Below are positions 1-8,204 of a DNA stretch of 64,000 nucleotides, piece after piece. The notes under the pieces were generated by a model. It was not told the origin of the DNA. It saw only the letters and a list, made by a program, of their open reading frames with translations, and did not search any database. Location of the stretch: the NCBI GenBank assembly GCA_040222455.1, contig JAVKDD010000011.1, positions 372,001 to 436,000 on the forward strand, in the 5' to 3' direction. The DNA comes from RHLJ01 sp040222455. Lineage in GTDB: Bacteria > Bacteroidota > Rhodothermia > Balneolales > Balneolaceae. A program made the translations under genes and the position numbers. Position 1 is the stretch's first letter. Each line of letters begins with the position of its first letter.

Positions 1-960
1 AAATGTGAAGAAATCTTTGGGTGGAGCGAAGAAGAAATTGTATCCAAAAAAACTACTGCTTTCGATCTTGTATATACTGAGGATATGGAAAACGTATCTG
101 AAGTTGCAAAAGAATTATCTACAGGAGTTGGAGCAGGTAATATTTCGGTAAATAGAAATTATACTAAAAGTGGTAAAATCGTAGACTGTATATGGTATAA
201 TTCAACAATTAAAGACCATTCTGGAAATACTGAAACAATTATGTCGCTGGTTCAAGACATAACTAAAAGTGTGGAAGCTGACAAAAGGCTTCAAAATAGT
301 GTTAAAGAAAAAACGGTGATGCTTGCAGAAATTCATCATAGAGTGAAAAATAACTTGGCTATAGTATCAGGGTTACTGGAATTGCAGGCATTTAAATCCA
401 AAAACGAAACTTTAATGAATGGGCTTTTTGATTCGGTTAACAGAATTAAATCAATCGCCCTTGTACACGAACACCTCTATAATACAAGTGACTTTGGCAG
501 CATCAGAATAGATAAGAATATTCAAAAGCTGGTTGAAAACCTTTCTTTATTTATAAATGTAAAGAATGAGGTGAAAATAGAATTTGATCTGGAAGCTATT
601 GAAGTAAATATTAATCAGGCAGTACCGTGCGCCTTATTTATGAATGAAGTAGTATCAAATGCATATAAACATGCATTTAAAGAAATGTCCAATAGAAATG
701 GTTTCTTGAAAATTACATGTCAACAGAACAAAGATGAAATAATTTTTGAAGTTGAAGACAATGGTGACGGTTTTGACTACAATGAATATAAATCAAAAAT
801 TGGAGTTAAAAGTCTGGGGCTCCAACTTCTTGAGATGTTAACCGAACAACTAAGTGGAGTTATGCAGATCGAATCAAAAAAAGGAACAAAAGTTACCATT
901 TCATTCCCCAAATATGGGAAAGAAAAGGGGAGTTCAGCTACAGAAATAGATTTCAATTAG
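1..960 (+). CDS. PAS-HisKA_2 sensor histidine kinase (5' partial)
   Basis: C-terminal part of a sensor histidine kinase whose start lies left of the window; the frame is open from base 1, so the ATG at 85 is internal. The first ~95 visible residues are the end of a PAS fold (EEIFGWSEEEI, then WYNSTIKDHSGN and VQDITKSVEADKRL). They are followed by the HisKA_2 phosphoacceptor segment EIHHRVKNNLAIVSGLL, with the phospho-accepting His in EIHHRVKNN, and a HATPase domain with the N box (NEVVSNAYKHAF) and the G motifs DNGDGF and SLGLQLL. This family usually passes phosphate to a stand-alone response regulator; none is adjacent here. The stimulus is unknown. No membrane segment is visible in the part present. 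Confidence 0.9.
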   Translation, partial: KCEEIFGWSEEEIVSKKTTAFDLVYTEDMENVSEVAKELSTGVGAGNISVNRNYTKSGKIVDCIWYNSTIKDHSGNTETIMSLVQDITKSVEADKRLQNSVKEKTVMLAEIHHRVKNNLAIVSGLLELQAFKSKNETLMNGLFDSVNRIKSIALVHEHLYNTSDFGSIRIDKNIQKLVENLSLFINVKNEVKIEFDLEAIEVNINQAVPCALFMNEVVSNAYKHAFKEMSNRNGFLKITCQQNKDEIIFEVEDNGDGFDYNEYKSKIGVKSLGLQLLEMLTEQLSGVMQIESKKGTKVTISFPKYGKEKGSSATEIDFN

Positions 961-1041
961 TGGATATAACTTATTCATGTACATTTTCTTGTAATTATAA
1001 TAGGCGGTCTATTCTTCATTTAGAAAACTAAATCTAACCTT

Positions 1042-1500
1042 ATGTATAAATCAATATTTCTTATAACACTCTTTGTATTAGTGAGCGCAAACTTATCAGC
1101 TCAAACTGCAGAACAAGAAGTTCAATCTGTAATCGAAACTCTTTTTGATGGGATGAGAGCTGGAGATAGTTCAATGGTGGCTTCAGCATTTTCAAAAGAT
1201 GCGGTCATGCAAACTATCGCTATGAACCAAGCTGGTGATGTAATTAAGCGCGACGGAGACTTATCGCAGTTCCTAACAGCCGTTGGAACACCACATGAGC
1301 AAGTGTGGGATGAACGCATTGGCGGCTATGATATTAAAATAGATGGAGATTTAGCAAGTGCGTGGACTCCGTATCAGTTTTATATTGGGGATAATTTCTC
1401 CCATTGTGGAGTGAATTCGTTTAATCTGGTAAAGATGAACGGAATTTGGAAGATCATTTATATTGTTGATACCCGCCGAAATAGTGAGTGTATAGAATAG
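1042..1500 (+). CDS. Secreted NTF2-like (SnoaL/DUF4440-type) protein
   Basis: 152 residues with a signal peptide (MYKSIFLITLFVLVSANLSAQ) and then an NTF2-like fold. The fold is supported by the helix EQEVQSVIETLFDGMRAGDSSMVASAF, a middle strand AWTPYQFYIGD and the closing strand FNLVKMNGIWKIIYIVDTRR, the usual pattern of DUF4440/SnoaL-like proteins. Members bind small ligands or act as enzymes, but nothing here fixes a substrate. It is probably periplasmic or exported. It stands alone, 81 bases after the kinase gene, and is followed by a strong hairpin terminator. Confidence 0.75.
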   Translation: MYKSIFLITLFVLVSANLSAQTAEQEVQSVIETLFDGMRAGDSSMVASAFSKDAVMQTIAMNQAGDVIKRDGDLSQFLTAVGTPHEQVWDERIGGYDIKIDGDLASAWTPYQFYIGDNFSHCGVNSFNLVKMNGIWKIIYIVDTRRNSECIE

Positions 1501-1534
1501 AATAGATTAGGGCTGTGCAGAAACCGAAGCCCAT

Positions 1535-1572
1535 AAAAAAAGCCATCTATCGATCGACAGATGGCTTTTCAA
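1535..1572. terminator. Bidirectional hairpin terminator
   Basis: The 8-base arms AGCCATCT (1541-1548) and AGATGGCT (1559-1566) form a stem. An A run precedes it and a T run follows it, so it can end transcripts of the NTF2-like gene (plus) and of the histone-like gene (minus). Confidence 0.8.
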
Positions 1573-1589
1573 AAAACTAATACAAGAGA

Positions 1590-1766
1590 TTAGCCTGCAT
1601 TTTTTTGAGCTTGGATTTCAAGACGAATTTCTTGAGCCAATTTTTTAAGATCTTGTAGCCCCTTTCTAGCTCTAGTACCAGCAGCTTTGTTTCCTTTGTC
1701 GTAAAATTTTTCCATTTCACTTGATACGCTTTCTACTAAAGCTTGTAAATCGCTTACTCTACTCAT
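1590..1766 (-). CDS. Histone H1-like (Hc1-type) small DNA-binding protein
   Basis: A 58-residue protein that reads MSRVSDLQALVESVSSEM, then EKFYDKGNKAAGTRARKG, then LQDLKKLAQEIRLEIQAQKNAG. The core KGNKAAGTRxRKxxQDLKKLAQEIR is the signature I recognise from the small histone H1/Hc1-like proteins of Bacteroidota, which are lysine-rich helical proteins thought to bind DNA and help organise the nucleoid. The start is supported by AACGGAG about 8 bases upstream of the ATG. The gene faces the NTF2-like gene and shares the terminator between them. Function is assigned by family resemblance only. Confidence 0.85.
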   Translation of the reverse strand: MSRVSDLQALVESVSSEMEKFYDKGNKAAGTRARKGLQDLKKLAQEIRLEIQAQKNAG

Positions 1767-1972
1767 TATATAACTCCGTTATGTTTTCGTTAAGATAAAT
1801 TTCTTTTTTAGAAACTGCGTTGAAGCTAGAGATTCACGGCTTTTGAGTCAAATTAAAAAGTGCTTTTTTATCCAAAAAAGTGAAGTTTTTTGCATTTTTT
1901 CAACGTTATTAAGCAATTCTATGAATAAACCTTAAAAATTAATCCATAATTAACCTGCAAATAGAGCACTAT

Positions 1973-2671
1973 TTATTTTTTCAAGGACTTTGAAGTGAAG
2001 CTAAATGGCAACAAATCAATGGAAATATGTTCAGAAAGTGTTTCATCTGAATGGTGCATTCGTAATTTATGCAGGGGTAGATGTTCAATTATTACTTGTC
2101 GGCAAGCACCACATGGACTACTGACTTCTCCAAGTTTTGTATGAACTGCAATTTCCGTGAACTTAGTTTCTCCATTTGAAATCGCTTTTGCAAACGCTAC
2201 TCTCTCTGCACACAATCCTAATGACCAGTCGCTGACCTCAATATTCACACCTTCAACATATCCCGATTCGGTATAAAGTATAGCCGAAACTGGAAAATCT
2301 GAATAAGTAGTAATTGCCTTCTTCAGAAGCTCTTTTAATCGAGCTAGCTCATTAAACTCATCTGAGTGAAGTTGAGATTTAAACTGCTGAGTAGGAGGTG
2401 TTTCAGTGATTTGTATAGAGAGGTTAAACTCGTTCTTCCAAAACTCAAGTTGATCAAAATCAGAATTAGGAAGAAAGAGGGCGCTAGGCGTGTCACCTTC
2501 ACTTAAACAACTAAAGCAAGCAGCTTGGATGGCAGATATGGTTAATGGGAAAGAAACATTTTCAATCCGTACTCCTAGATAATACTCTCCACTTTTTCCT
2601 TCAATCACACAAGCTTTGGGATTGTTAGAATAGGGCACATACGCTCGTTTATATAGAATTTCCCAACTCAT
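1973..2671 (-). CDS. cdd: Two-domain cytidine deaminase with degenerate N-terminal half
   Basis: Hydrolytic deamination of cytidine/deoxycytidine to uridine forms, for pyrimidine salvage in the cytoplasm. The C-terminal half is catalytic: zinc ligand C154 and proton-shuttle E156 in CAER, then C187 and C190 in SPCGACRQV, with substrate residues in GVNIEV (140s). The N-terminal half (about 8-90) repeats the fold (AYVPYSNNP, YYLGVRIENVSFP) but has SAIQ where CAER should be and no PCxxC, so it cannot bind zinc. At 232 residues it is shorter than the E. coli two-domain enzyme (294), where the inactive domain is the C-terminal one. Its ATG overlaps the TGA of the serine hydrolase upstream (ATGA), so translation is probably coupled. 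Confidence 0.9.
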   Translation of the reverse strand: MSWEILYKRAYVPYSNNPKACVIEGKSGEYYLGVRIENVSFPLTISAIQAACFSCLSEGDTPSALFLPNSDFDQLEFWKNEFNLSIQITETPPTQQFKSQLHSDEFNELARLKELLKKAITTYSDFPVSAILYTESGYVEGVNIEVSDWSLGLCAERVAFAKAISNGETKFTEIAVHTKLGEVSSPCGACRQVIIEHLPLHKLRMHHSDETLSEHISIDLLPFSFTSKSLKK

Positions 2672-3915
2672 TTCGACATAATTAACGCAGAAAAAGCAGC
2701 ATCAGCAACAGCCGCCCTAATTCTACTTATTTTTTTACCGTACGATCGATACGGATAGGTTCTGTTTGTAAGCAGAATGACCGCCATATTTTTTTCTCGA
2801 TCTATCCAAAAACTTGTTCCGGTGAATCCAAGATGCCCAAAAGTGTCATTACTGGCAAGCTCGCCAGCAGTGGTAAATCCTGTTAGTTGTTTACGATCGA
2901 AACCAAACCCTCGTCCGCTTATTTCTGATTGCTTAGAAGTGAATTCCTGGATGATCTCAGCTGATAAATATCGTTTGCCATTGTACACTCCTTCATTCAA
3001 AAGCATGGAACTATATACTGCCAGATCTTCGACACTTGCAAAAAGACCTGCATGCCCGGCAATTCCTTCCAAATAATAAGCGCGTTCATCATGTACTTCA
3101 CCTAGAATCAATTTGTCTCTATAAATGGTATCAATTTCAGTTGGTGGAATTCGGTCAACATACCAAAGTCCAACATTTTTGGGATTAAAGTAGGCTCCAG
3201 ACATTCCCATCGGTTCATAAAATTCGCTCCGCATGAAATCATCAATTGGCTGTTTAGTGACTATTGTTACAATTTCTGCAAGCAGTATCATTCCCAAATC
3301 ACTATAAATGTACGTTGTTCCCGTTTGATAGGTGAGGGGCTCATTTTTAATTGCATTGATGATGCTATTTCGATCTTTCAATGTATCAACATAAACACGA
3401 AAAGCTGGAAGACCTGATTGATGTAAAAGTAAATCCTGGATAGTAATTTGACCTTTCTCTTCAGTATTAAATTCAGGAATAAATATTCGAACCTGATCAT
3501 TTAAAGATAGTTTTCCGTCATCTATTAATTTCATGATAGCCGTGGTGGTAGAAACGACTTTAGTAATGGAAGCGAGATCAAAGACATCGGAATTCTTTAC
3601 TTTTTTGGTCTTTTCGTAATCATGATAACCCATTTCTTGCCGATAAATCATAACTCCATCTTTCACTACTGCAGCTACCGCACCGGGAAAAACAGAGTCG
3701 CGAACCGCATCTCTGAGTATATCATCAATCAAGAGCAATTTACTTGAATCAAGTCCTACATCTTCAGGTTTTCCATAACGGAGAGTAGTTGATTCCGCTA
3801 AAGTATTGGAAGTATTTTTGATTGAAGAGGTAGTAGCCGGTTGGGCAACAAGTGCCGGGAAACCAAAAAGAATCAACGCGAATACACTGAATAATAGTAA
3901 TTTTGTCATATTCAT
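2668..3915 (-). CDS. Exported serine hydrolase, beta-lactamase/class C PBP family
   Basis: A periplasmic or secreted penicillin-binding/esterase-type serine hydrolase of 415 residues from the start chosen. I start at 3915 (or 3909) because that gives a clean signal peptide, MNMTKLLLFSVFALILFGFPALVAQ; a longer reading to 3978 would bury it. Motifs: SITK (SxxK; S116 and K119 in this numbering), the tyrosine motif YSDLGM, and a C-terminal HLGFTG standing in for the KTG box. The sequence LTNRTYP near the end is common in Bacteroidota serine hydrolases related to PBP4B/EstB. The substrate could be a peptidoglycan peptide or an ester. It lies between the penicillin-acylase-like gene and cdd on the same strand. 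Confidence 0.85.
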   Translation of the reverse strand: MNMTKLLLFSVFALILFGFPALVAQPATTSSIKNTSNTLAESTTLRYGKPEDVGLDSSKLLLIDDILRDAVRDSVFPGAVAAVVKDGVMIYRQEMGYHDYEKTKKVKNSDVFDLASITKVVSTTTAIMKLIDDGKLSLNDQVRIFIPEFNTEEKGQITIQDLLLHQSGLPAFRVYVDTLKDRNSIINAIKNEPLTYQTGTTYIYSDLGMILLAEIVTIVTKQPIDDFMRSEFYEPMGMSGAYFNPKNVGLWYVDRIPPTEIDTIYRDKLILGEVHDERAYYLEGIAGHAGLFASVEDLAVYSSMLLNEGVYNGKRYLSAEIIQEFTSKQSEISGRGFGFDRKQLTGFTTAGELASNDTFGHLGFTGTSFWIDREKNMAVILLTNRTYPYRSYGKKISRIRAAVADAAFSALIMSK

Positions 3916-4035
3916 TAAATAGCCAACCGATGAATGAAATAAGCGCTTAAATGTACATTTACAATCCAAAGTAACCAATCAAAATTGGTTAAAATTACAA
4001 TGTTGAATAGGGAGTAAAGTGGAAGCATTAAACGG

Positions 4036-6489
4036 CTATTCTTTTGGAACAAGTCTCATAGTTCTAAAATCGGCCTGTTTAAAGAAAGAACTGTCTTGGT
4101 AAAAAGTTCGATACTGTGCATTCAACCATAGTTCAGTTTGATCTCCGAAGTGAGATGAAAGTGGATTACCAGATTGCCCCGTCGGAAGCACCGATTTCGT
4201 TTTTCCTAAGTCAGAAAAGTCTACCACTCGGCGAACCGAAGGCCCCAAAACCATTTCGAACGGCTTATCCCAACTGTATTGTCCATTATTTATGCTCATT
4301 CCATGTCCTTTAACTGGATATGGACCTTTACTAAGTACATTATCTACAATTAATTTTAAGGCCGAAGGAGAAGATGGATCTTCTGCTGCTTGACTAAACA
4401 AAGGGGGCTTAAAAGTGATGGTATGTAATTGCTCCCAACGCCATTCAAATGGCTCGGTTCCTAAAGAATCACTCAAAAAGAAAATGGCATCCTGCATACT
4501 TTTAAGAACAATATCTTCACGACTTTCAATTTCTGGAGTTGAGATATCATCAAAAAAAGCACTAGTATCTTGTACAAGTTCAGCTAGCGTTCTTACAGGA
4601 ATAAGTTCATGGATTACAAAATTTTGGTATGCCGCATCACCTAAATCATCCTTCAAAGTATTTCTTGTAAAATTGATAAAGAAAGCGTCGAAAATAGAAG
4701 CAGCGGTAGAGTTTTCATCATATTTGAAATCCCAGTTCTCCAAATAAGATACAGGAAGAGAAAAGTCGAATTCGTTTTGATTTTGTATGATCTCAAGAAT
4801 TTGAGGCGTCATTGATGCAGCAAAAGAAGAATAAGAATCATTTTGAATGGCAATCACATCTTCCTGATTCAAAGTTTGGCTGGCAGATAATCGCTCCACA
4901 ATTCTTTGAATTCTGGACGGAGGCTCCCAAAACGTAGCTATGTAATGCGGATAGTTATCAGTAGCCAATTTATTGTTAGCATTCGCAATCCAGCCTTTTT
5001 CAGGATTAATAATACGTGGCATTTCTTCTTTTGGGATGAATCCCTGCCAGTTGTCTTCGGGAACCCAACCTCGTCGCATTGCAACTTTATTTCCAGTTCT
5101 AATTGGCAGCTTAGCCGTAGAAAACATGGCAATGTTTCCTTCTACATCACCATACATAAAATTCATTCCTGGAACCCCAAAATGCTCTAAAGCATCTTTA
5201 AAATCCTGAAAGGTATTTGCCCAGTTCATCTGGTACATCGTTCGAAATTCATTGGAAAGTTCATGCCCCGTCCACTTCATGCTGATGACGTGATCGCTCA
5301 CCAATTCCTGATTTGGATAAATATCAGAGATTACGGGACCATGTTGTGTATATCTGATTTCTAAAACTCGTTCATCGCCATCTTTCACTTTAATAATTTC
5401 TTTAATCTTTTCGAACGATTCATAAGCAACTTGCCCAACACGAGCTGAGTCCACTACATATCTGCCTCGATCATTCGGATCCGTTTTTTCGAGAAAAAAG
5501 TCGGTATCGTCAGCCATAATACTCGTAAACGACCAGGCCATTTCTTCATTTTGTCCCAATACAATTCCTGGAACACCTGCGAGGGTAACTCCCGATACAT
5601 TTTTGCCATTCAAGTTGAGGTGAATTTCGTACCACTTTCCGGGCATTTCTAAGCCGAGGTGAGGATCTCCGGCTAACATTGGATATCCGGTATTTGTTTT
5701 AGAGGCATCAATCACCCAGGCATTACTTCCAACATGCGTTCCCTCAATATTTAAAAGCTTACGTTTATCTACTTCTTGCTGAAGCATTGGCATCAATGCA
5801 GCAGTAGTTAATCCGATAGATTCATCATCATTGAGCGTGGTAGGTAAGTCATCGCTCCAACCTAGTTGAAGTTCATCAAACTTATCAACAGGAAGTGTAG
5901 ATTTTAAGTAATTATACATCACTTCGCTCCACCAACTCATATTCATTTCCCAAGCCATTAAACGAGTAATGGCTAGCGTTCGGGTTGGATTCCATGGAAT
6001 AGGCTCGATTCCTGAAAGCGCAAATTCTATGGGAAGTCGGTTCCGGTTTTCTTCAATAAACGCGTTTACTCCGTCAGAATATGCTTGAAGGATGGCACGT
6101 TCTTCTTCACTAATTACTTCTCGTTCTAATTTTTTAGCCATTCGCCAAAAGCCAAGTGTTCGTTGGTATTCATCAAATGGCAGTAAATCTTCTCCAAAAA
6201 ATTCTGCGAAACGACCTTCTGCAGCAATTTGACTTAAAGTCATTTGCCAAAGTCGATCTTGTGCATGAACGTATCCAAATGCCTTATATAAATCGTGCTC
6301 ATTAGTGGCGTAAATATGGGGAACTCCAAATTCATCCCAATGAATATCTACAGGTTGTTGGAGATCAGGAATTTCAATTTCTGCCTCGTAATTGGGTAAG
6401 GGTTTATAGAACGTCCAGTAAAATGCCAATCCCGCAAAGCCGAGAGTTAGAATTAGAAAGAAAAGCAGAAGTTTTAGAAAAGTGTTCAT
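4036..6489 (-). CDS. Penicillin acylase family (Ntn) amidohydrolase
   Basis: 817 residues. An N-terminal membrane/signal segment (MNTFLKLLLFFLILTLGFAGLAFYW) is followed by the alpha part (GVPHIYATNEHDLYKAFGYVHAQDRLWQM, a hallmark of the family) and the beta part, which starts at the self-processing serine S255 in HVGSNAWVI. Downstream AGDPHLGLEMPGKWYEIHL and TLAGVPGIVLGQNEEMAWSFT match the family core. Such enzymes cut amides (acyl-homoserine lactones, beta-lactams or other acylated amines) in the periplasm; the natural substrate here is unknown. The length fits the family. It is probably first in a leftward transcription unit with the serine hydrolase. Confidence 0.92.
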   Translation of the reverse strand: MNTFLKLLLFFLILTLGFAGLAFYWTFYKPLPNYEAEIEIPDLQQPVDIHWDEFGVPHIYATNEHDLYKAFGYVHAQDRLWQMTLSQIAAEGRFAEFFGEDLLPFDEYQRTLGFWRMAKKLEREVISEEERAILQAYSDGVNAFIEENRNRLPIEFALSGIEPIPWNPTRTLAITRLMAWEMNMSWWSEVMYNYLKSTLPVDKFDELQLGWSDDLPTTLNDDESIGLTTAALMPMLQQEVDKRKLLNIEGTHVGSNAWVIDASKTNTGYPMLAGDPHLGLEMPGKWYEIHLNLNGKNVSGVTLAGVPGIVLGQNEEMAWSFTSIMADDTDFFLEKTDPNDRGRYVVDSARVGQVAYESFEKIKEIIKVKDGDERVLEIRYTQHGPVISDIYPNQELVSDHVISMKWTGHELSNEFRTMYQMNWANTFQDFKDALEHFGVPGMNFMYGDVEGNIAMFSTAKLPIRTGNKVAMRRGWVPEDNWQGFIPKEEMPRIINPEKGWIANANNKLATDNYPHYIATFWEPPSRIQRIVERLSASQTLNQEDVIAIQNDSYSSFAASMTPQILEIIQNQNEFDFSLPVSYLENWDFKYDENSTAASIFDAFFINFTRNTLKDDLGDAAYQNFVIHELIPVRTLAELVQDTSAFFDDISTPEIESREDIVLKSMQDAIFFLSDSLGTEPFEWRWEQLHTITFKPPLFSQAAEDPSSPSALKLIVDNVLSKGPYPVKGHGMSINNGQYSWDKPFEMVLGPSVRRVVDFSDLGKTKSVLPTGQSGNPLSSHFGDQTELWLNAQYRTFYQDSSFFKQADFRTMRLVPKE

Positions 6490-6561
6490 TTATAGGAAAG
6501 TTTAATCTATCTAAAGCTAAATGATTAATTGGGTAATTGGAAGGGCTAAGGAAAGATAGAT

Positions 6562-6596
6562 GCTGGAGGCTAGAGGCTAGTGGCTGGAAGTTGGAT
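6562..6596. repeat. Left heptad array (GCTAGAG type), inverted copy
   Basis: Five consecutive 7-base units (GCTGGAG, GCTAGAG, GCTAGTG, GCTGGAA, GTTGGAT). They are the reverse complement of the units in the larger array at 7017-7142. The array ends four bases before the stop codon of the four-helix-bundle gene, so the gene is enclosed by inverted arrays. Confidence 0.85.
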
Positions 6597-6599
6597 TTA

Positions 6600-6959
6600 C
6601 TATGATTTCCAATTTCTATGAAGTTTTGTAAGCATTTTCCCAATTATGTTAACTTTCTCCATAAGTTCTTCTGCTTCTTCTTTTGATACGTAGTTACATT
6701 CAAGACCAAACATAATCCATGTTTCTGTCTCTGCGGCAGAACCCAATGAGTAGATTAAGTGCCTTTTGAACTCATTCTCGTATTTTCGTTTTGCCCAACC
6801 TTCTGTGATATTAGCACTAATCGATCTTGATGAACGAATTATCTGAGAAGTAAGAGCATACATTTCTTCTTTTGGGAAATTTCTGGTTACTTCAAAAATC
6901 TCCATTGCCAACTGAAAAGAAAGTTGAAATACTTCTAAATCTTTATAACTCTTGATCAT
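6600..6959 (-). CDS. Four helix bundle protein (23S rRNA-IVP / S23 family)
   Basis: 119 residues, predicted all-helical. It begins MIKSYKDLEVFQLSFQLAMEI and carries the family segments FPKEEMYALTSQIIRSSRSI, SANITEGWAKR and FKRHLIYSLGSAAETETWI. These define the TIGR02436-type four-helix-bundle family, first seen as an ORF within intervening sequences of 23S rRNA genes and structurally related to Avd of diversity-generating retroelements. Here it is not in an rRNA gene. It is enclosed by inverted arrays of a 7-base repeat, 4 bases from its stop and 57 bases from its start. Its function is not known; the repeat setting suggests it is part of a mobile unit. Confidence 0.9.
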   Translation of the reverse strand: MIKSYKDLEVFQLSFQLAMEIFEVTRNFPKEEMYALTSQIIRSSRSISANITEGWAKRKYENEFKRHLIYSLGSAAETETWIMFGLECNYVSKEEAEELMEKVNIIGKMLTKLHRNWKS

Positions 6960-7016
6960 AACAACAAAATATAATTGAACTTAATAAAGTAAGATTGGAG
7001 TAGATATCCAATTTCT

Positions 7017-7142
7017 CTCCACCTTCCACCTTCCACCCTCCACCCTCCACCCTCCAGCCTCTAGCCTCTAGCCTCTAGCCTCTAGCCTCTAGCCTCTAGC
7101 CTCTAGCCTCTAGCCTCTAGCCTCTAGCCTCCAACCTCCACT
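7017..7142. repeat. Right heptad array (CTCTAGC type), 18 units
   Basis: Eighteen tandem 7-base units: variants CTCCACC/TTCCACC, then CTCCAGC, ten perfect CTCTAGC units (7059-7128), then CTCCAAC and CTCCACT. The degenerate units lie at the edges and the perfect ones in the centre, as expected for an array that expands from within. It is upstream of the four-helix-bundle gene on that gene's strand and is the inverted partner of 6562-6596. Confidence 0.95.
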
Positions 7143-7314
7143 CCCACATCTAAACTAAAACTTCGTATTTAATCGAAAAGTTGAAAATAGATTAGGAGTA
7201 ATCTGTCTGTAATTATTATTCCTAATTCTTAATTTTTAATTCTCAATTAACATTGAAAAGCGCTTTCAAAATCTGGTATCTTAAAGCAACTTAAGAATCA
7301 AATAAGCATCAGAG

Positions 7315-8169
7315 ATGGATATAAAAAAAGTAGCAGTTATTGGCGGCGGAACGATGGGAAATGGAATTACTCATGTTTTTGCGATGAGCGATTTCCAAGT
7401 TACGTTAATAGAAACAAAACAAGAATTTGCCGACCGCGCTCTTGCAACCATTACCAAAAATCTAGAGCGTATGGTGACTAAAGAAAAAATCACCGAAGAC
7501 CAGAAAAAAGAGACACTGCAAAATATATCTGTTTCACTACATATTGCTGAGGGTGTGAAGGATGCTGATTTAGTGATAGAAGCCGTACCAGAAGATTTAG
7601 CCATTAAAACCTCAGTTTGGAAACAAGTAGAAGAAGCCGCTCAAAGTCACACCATTTTTGGATCAAATACTTCCAGTATTTCCATAACAAAATTAGCTGC
7701 AATTACTTCGAGACCAGATAAATTTATCGGGATGCATTTCTTTAACCCAGTACCGGTGATGAAGCTAGTAGAAATTGTGCGCGGACTAGAAACCAGCGAC
7801 GAAGTGTACACCTCCATCGAAGAAACCGCTAAAAAACTGAATAAAATACCAGTTCCAGTAAACGACATGCCCGGCTTTGTTAGCAACCGAGTGCTTATGC
7901 CCATGATAAACGAAGCTATTTTTTCGGTGTATGAAGGCGTGGCAACGCCCGAAAATGTAGACCAGGTGATGATGCTTGGAATGGCGCACCCAATGGGCCC
8001 ACTTCGCCTGGCCGACTTCATTGGCTTAGATGTTTGTCTCGATATCCTGAATGTTTTATATGAAGGCTTCAAAGACCCAAAATACCGCCCATGTCCTTTA
8101 CTGGTTAAAATGGTGGATGCAGGTAAACTTGGGAATAAAACCGGAGAAGGATTCTTCAATTACAATTAA
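7315..8169 (+). CDS. 3-hydroxyacyl-CoA (3-hydroxybutyryl-CoA) dehydrogenase
   Basis: NAD(P)-dependent oxidation of 3-hydroxyacyl-CoA to 3-oxoacyl-CoA, in fatty-acid or butyrate-type metabolism in the cytoplasm. At 284 residues it has the length of the stand-alone Hbd/PaaH type. The N-terminal Rossmann fold has the dinucleotide loop GGGTMGNGI (residues 10-18). The catalytic His is H141 in GMHFFNPVPVMKLVEIV, and the C-terminal helical domain carries PGFVSNRVLMPMINEA and the closing signature GKLGNKTGEGFFNYN. No partner gene is adjacent. It could serve beta-oxidation, phenylacetate or PHB routes; the sequence does not decide between them. Confidence 0.93.
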   Translation: MDIKKVAVIGGGTMGNGITHVFAMSDFQVTLIETKQEFADRALATITKNLERMVTKEKITEDQKKETLQNISVSLHIAEGVKDADLVIEAVPEDLAIKTSVWKQVEEAAQSHTIFGSNTSSISITKLAAITSRPDKFIGMHFFNPVPVMKLVEIVRGLETSDEVYTSIEETAKKLNKIPVPVNDMPGFVSNRVLMPMINEAIFSVYEGVATPENVDQVMMLGMAHPMGPLRLADFIGLDVCLDILNVLYEGFKDPKYRPCPLLVKMVDAGKLGNKTGEGFFNYN

Positions 8170-8204
8170 GATTTGCTCATTTAAAAATTAGGAATGTGAA
8201 TAAA

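Noticed and set aside
6404..6643. Minus-strand reading frame bridging the acylase and four-helix-bundle genes
   Set aside because: It overlaps two well-supported genes and crosses the heptad repeats; translation is chance.
7017..7142. Tandem array considered as a CRISPR
   Set aside because: Units are 7 bases with no spacers, and there is no cas gene in the window.
7641..8159. Minus-strand 170-codon frame opposite the hydroxyacyl-CoA dehydrogenase
   Set aside because: The plus strand encodes all motifs of a well-known enzyme across this region; the opposite frame has no recognisable protein.
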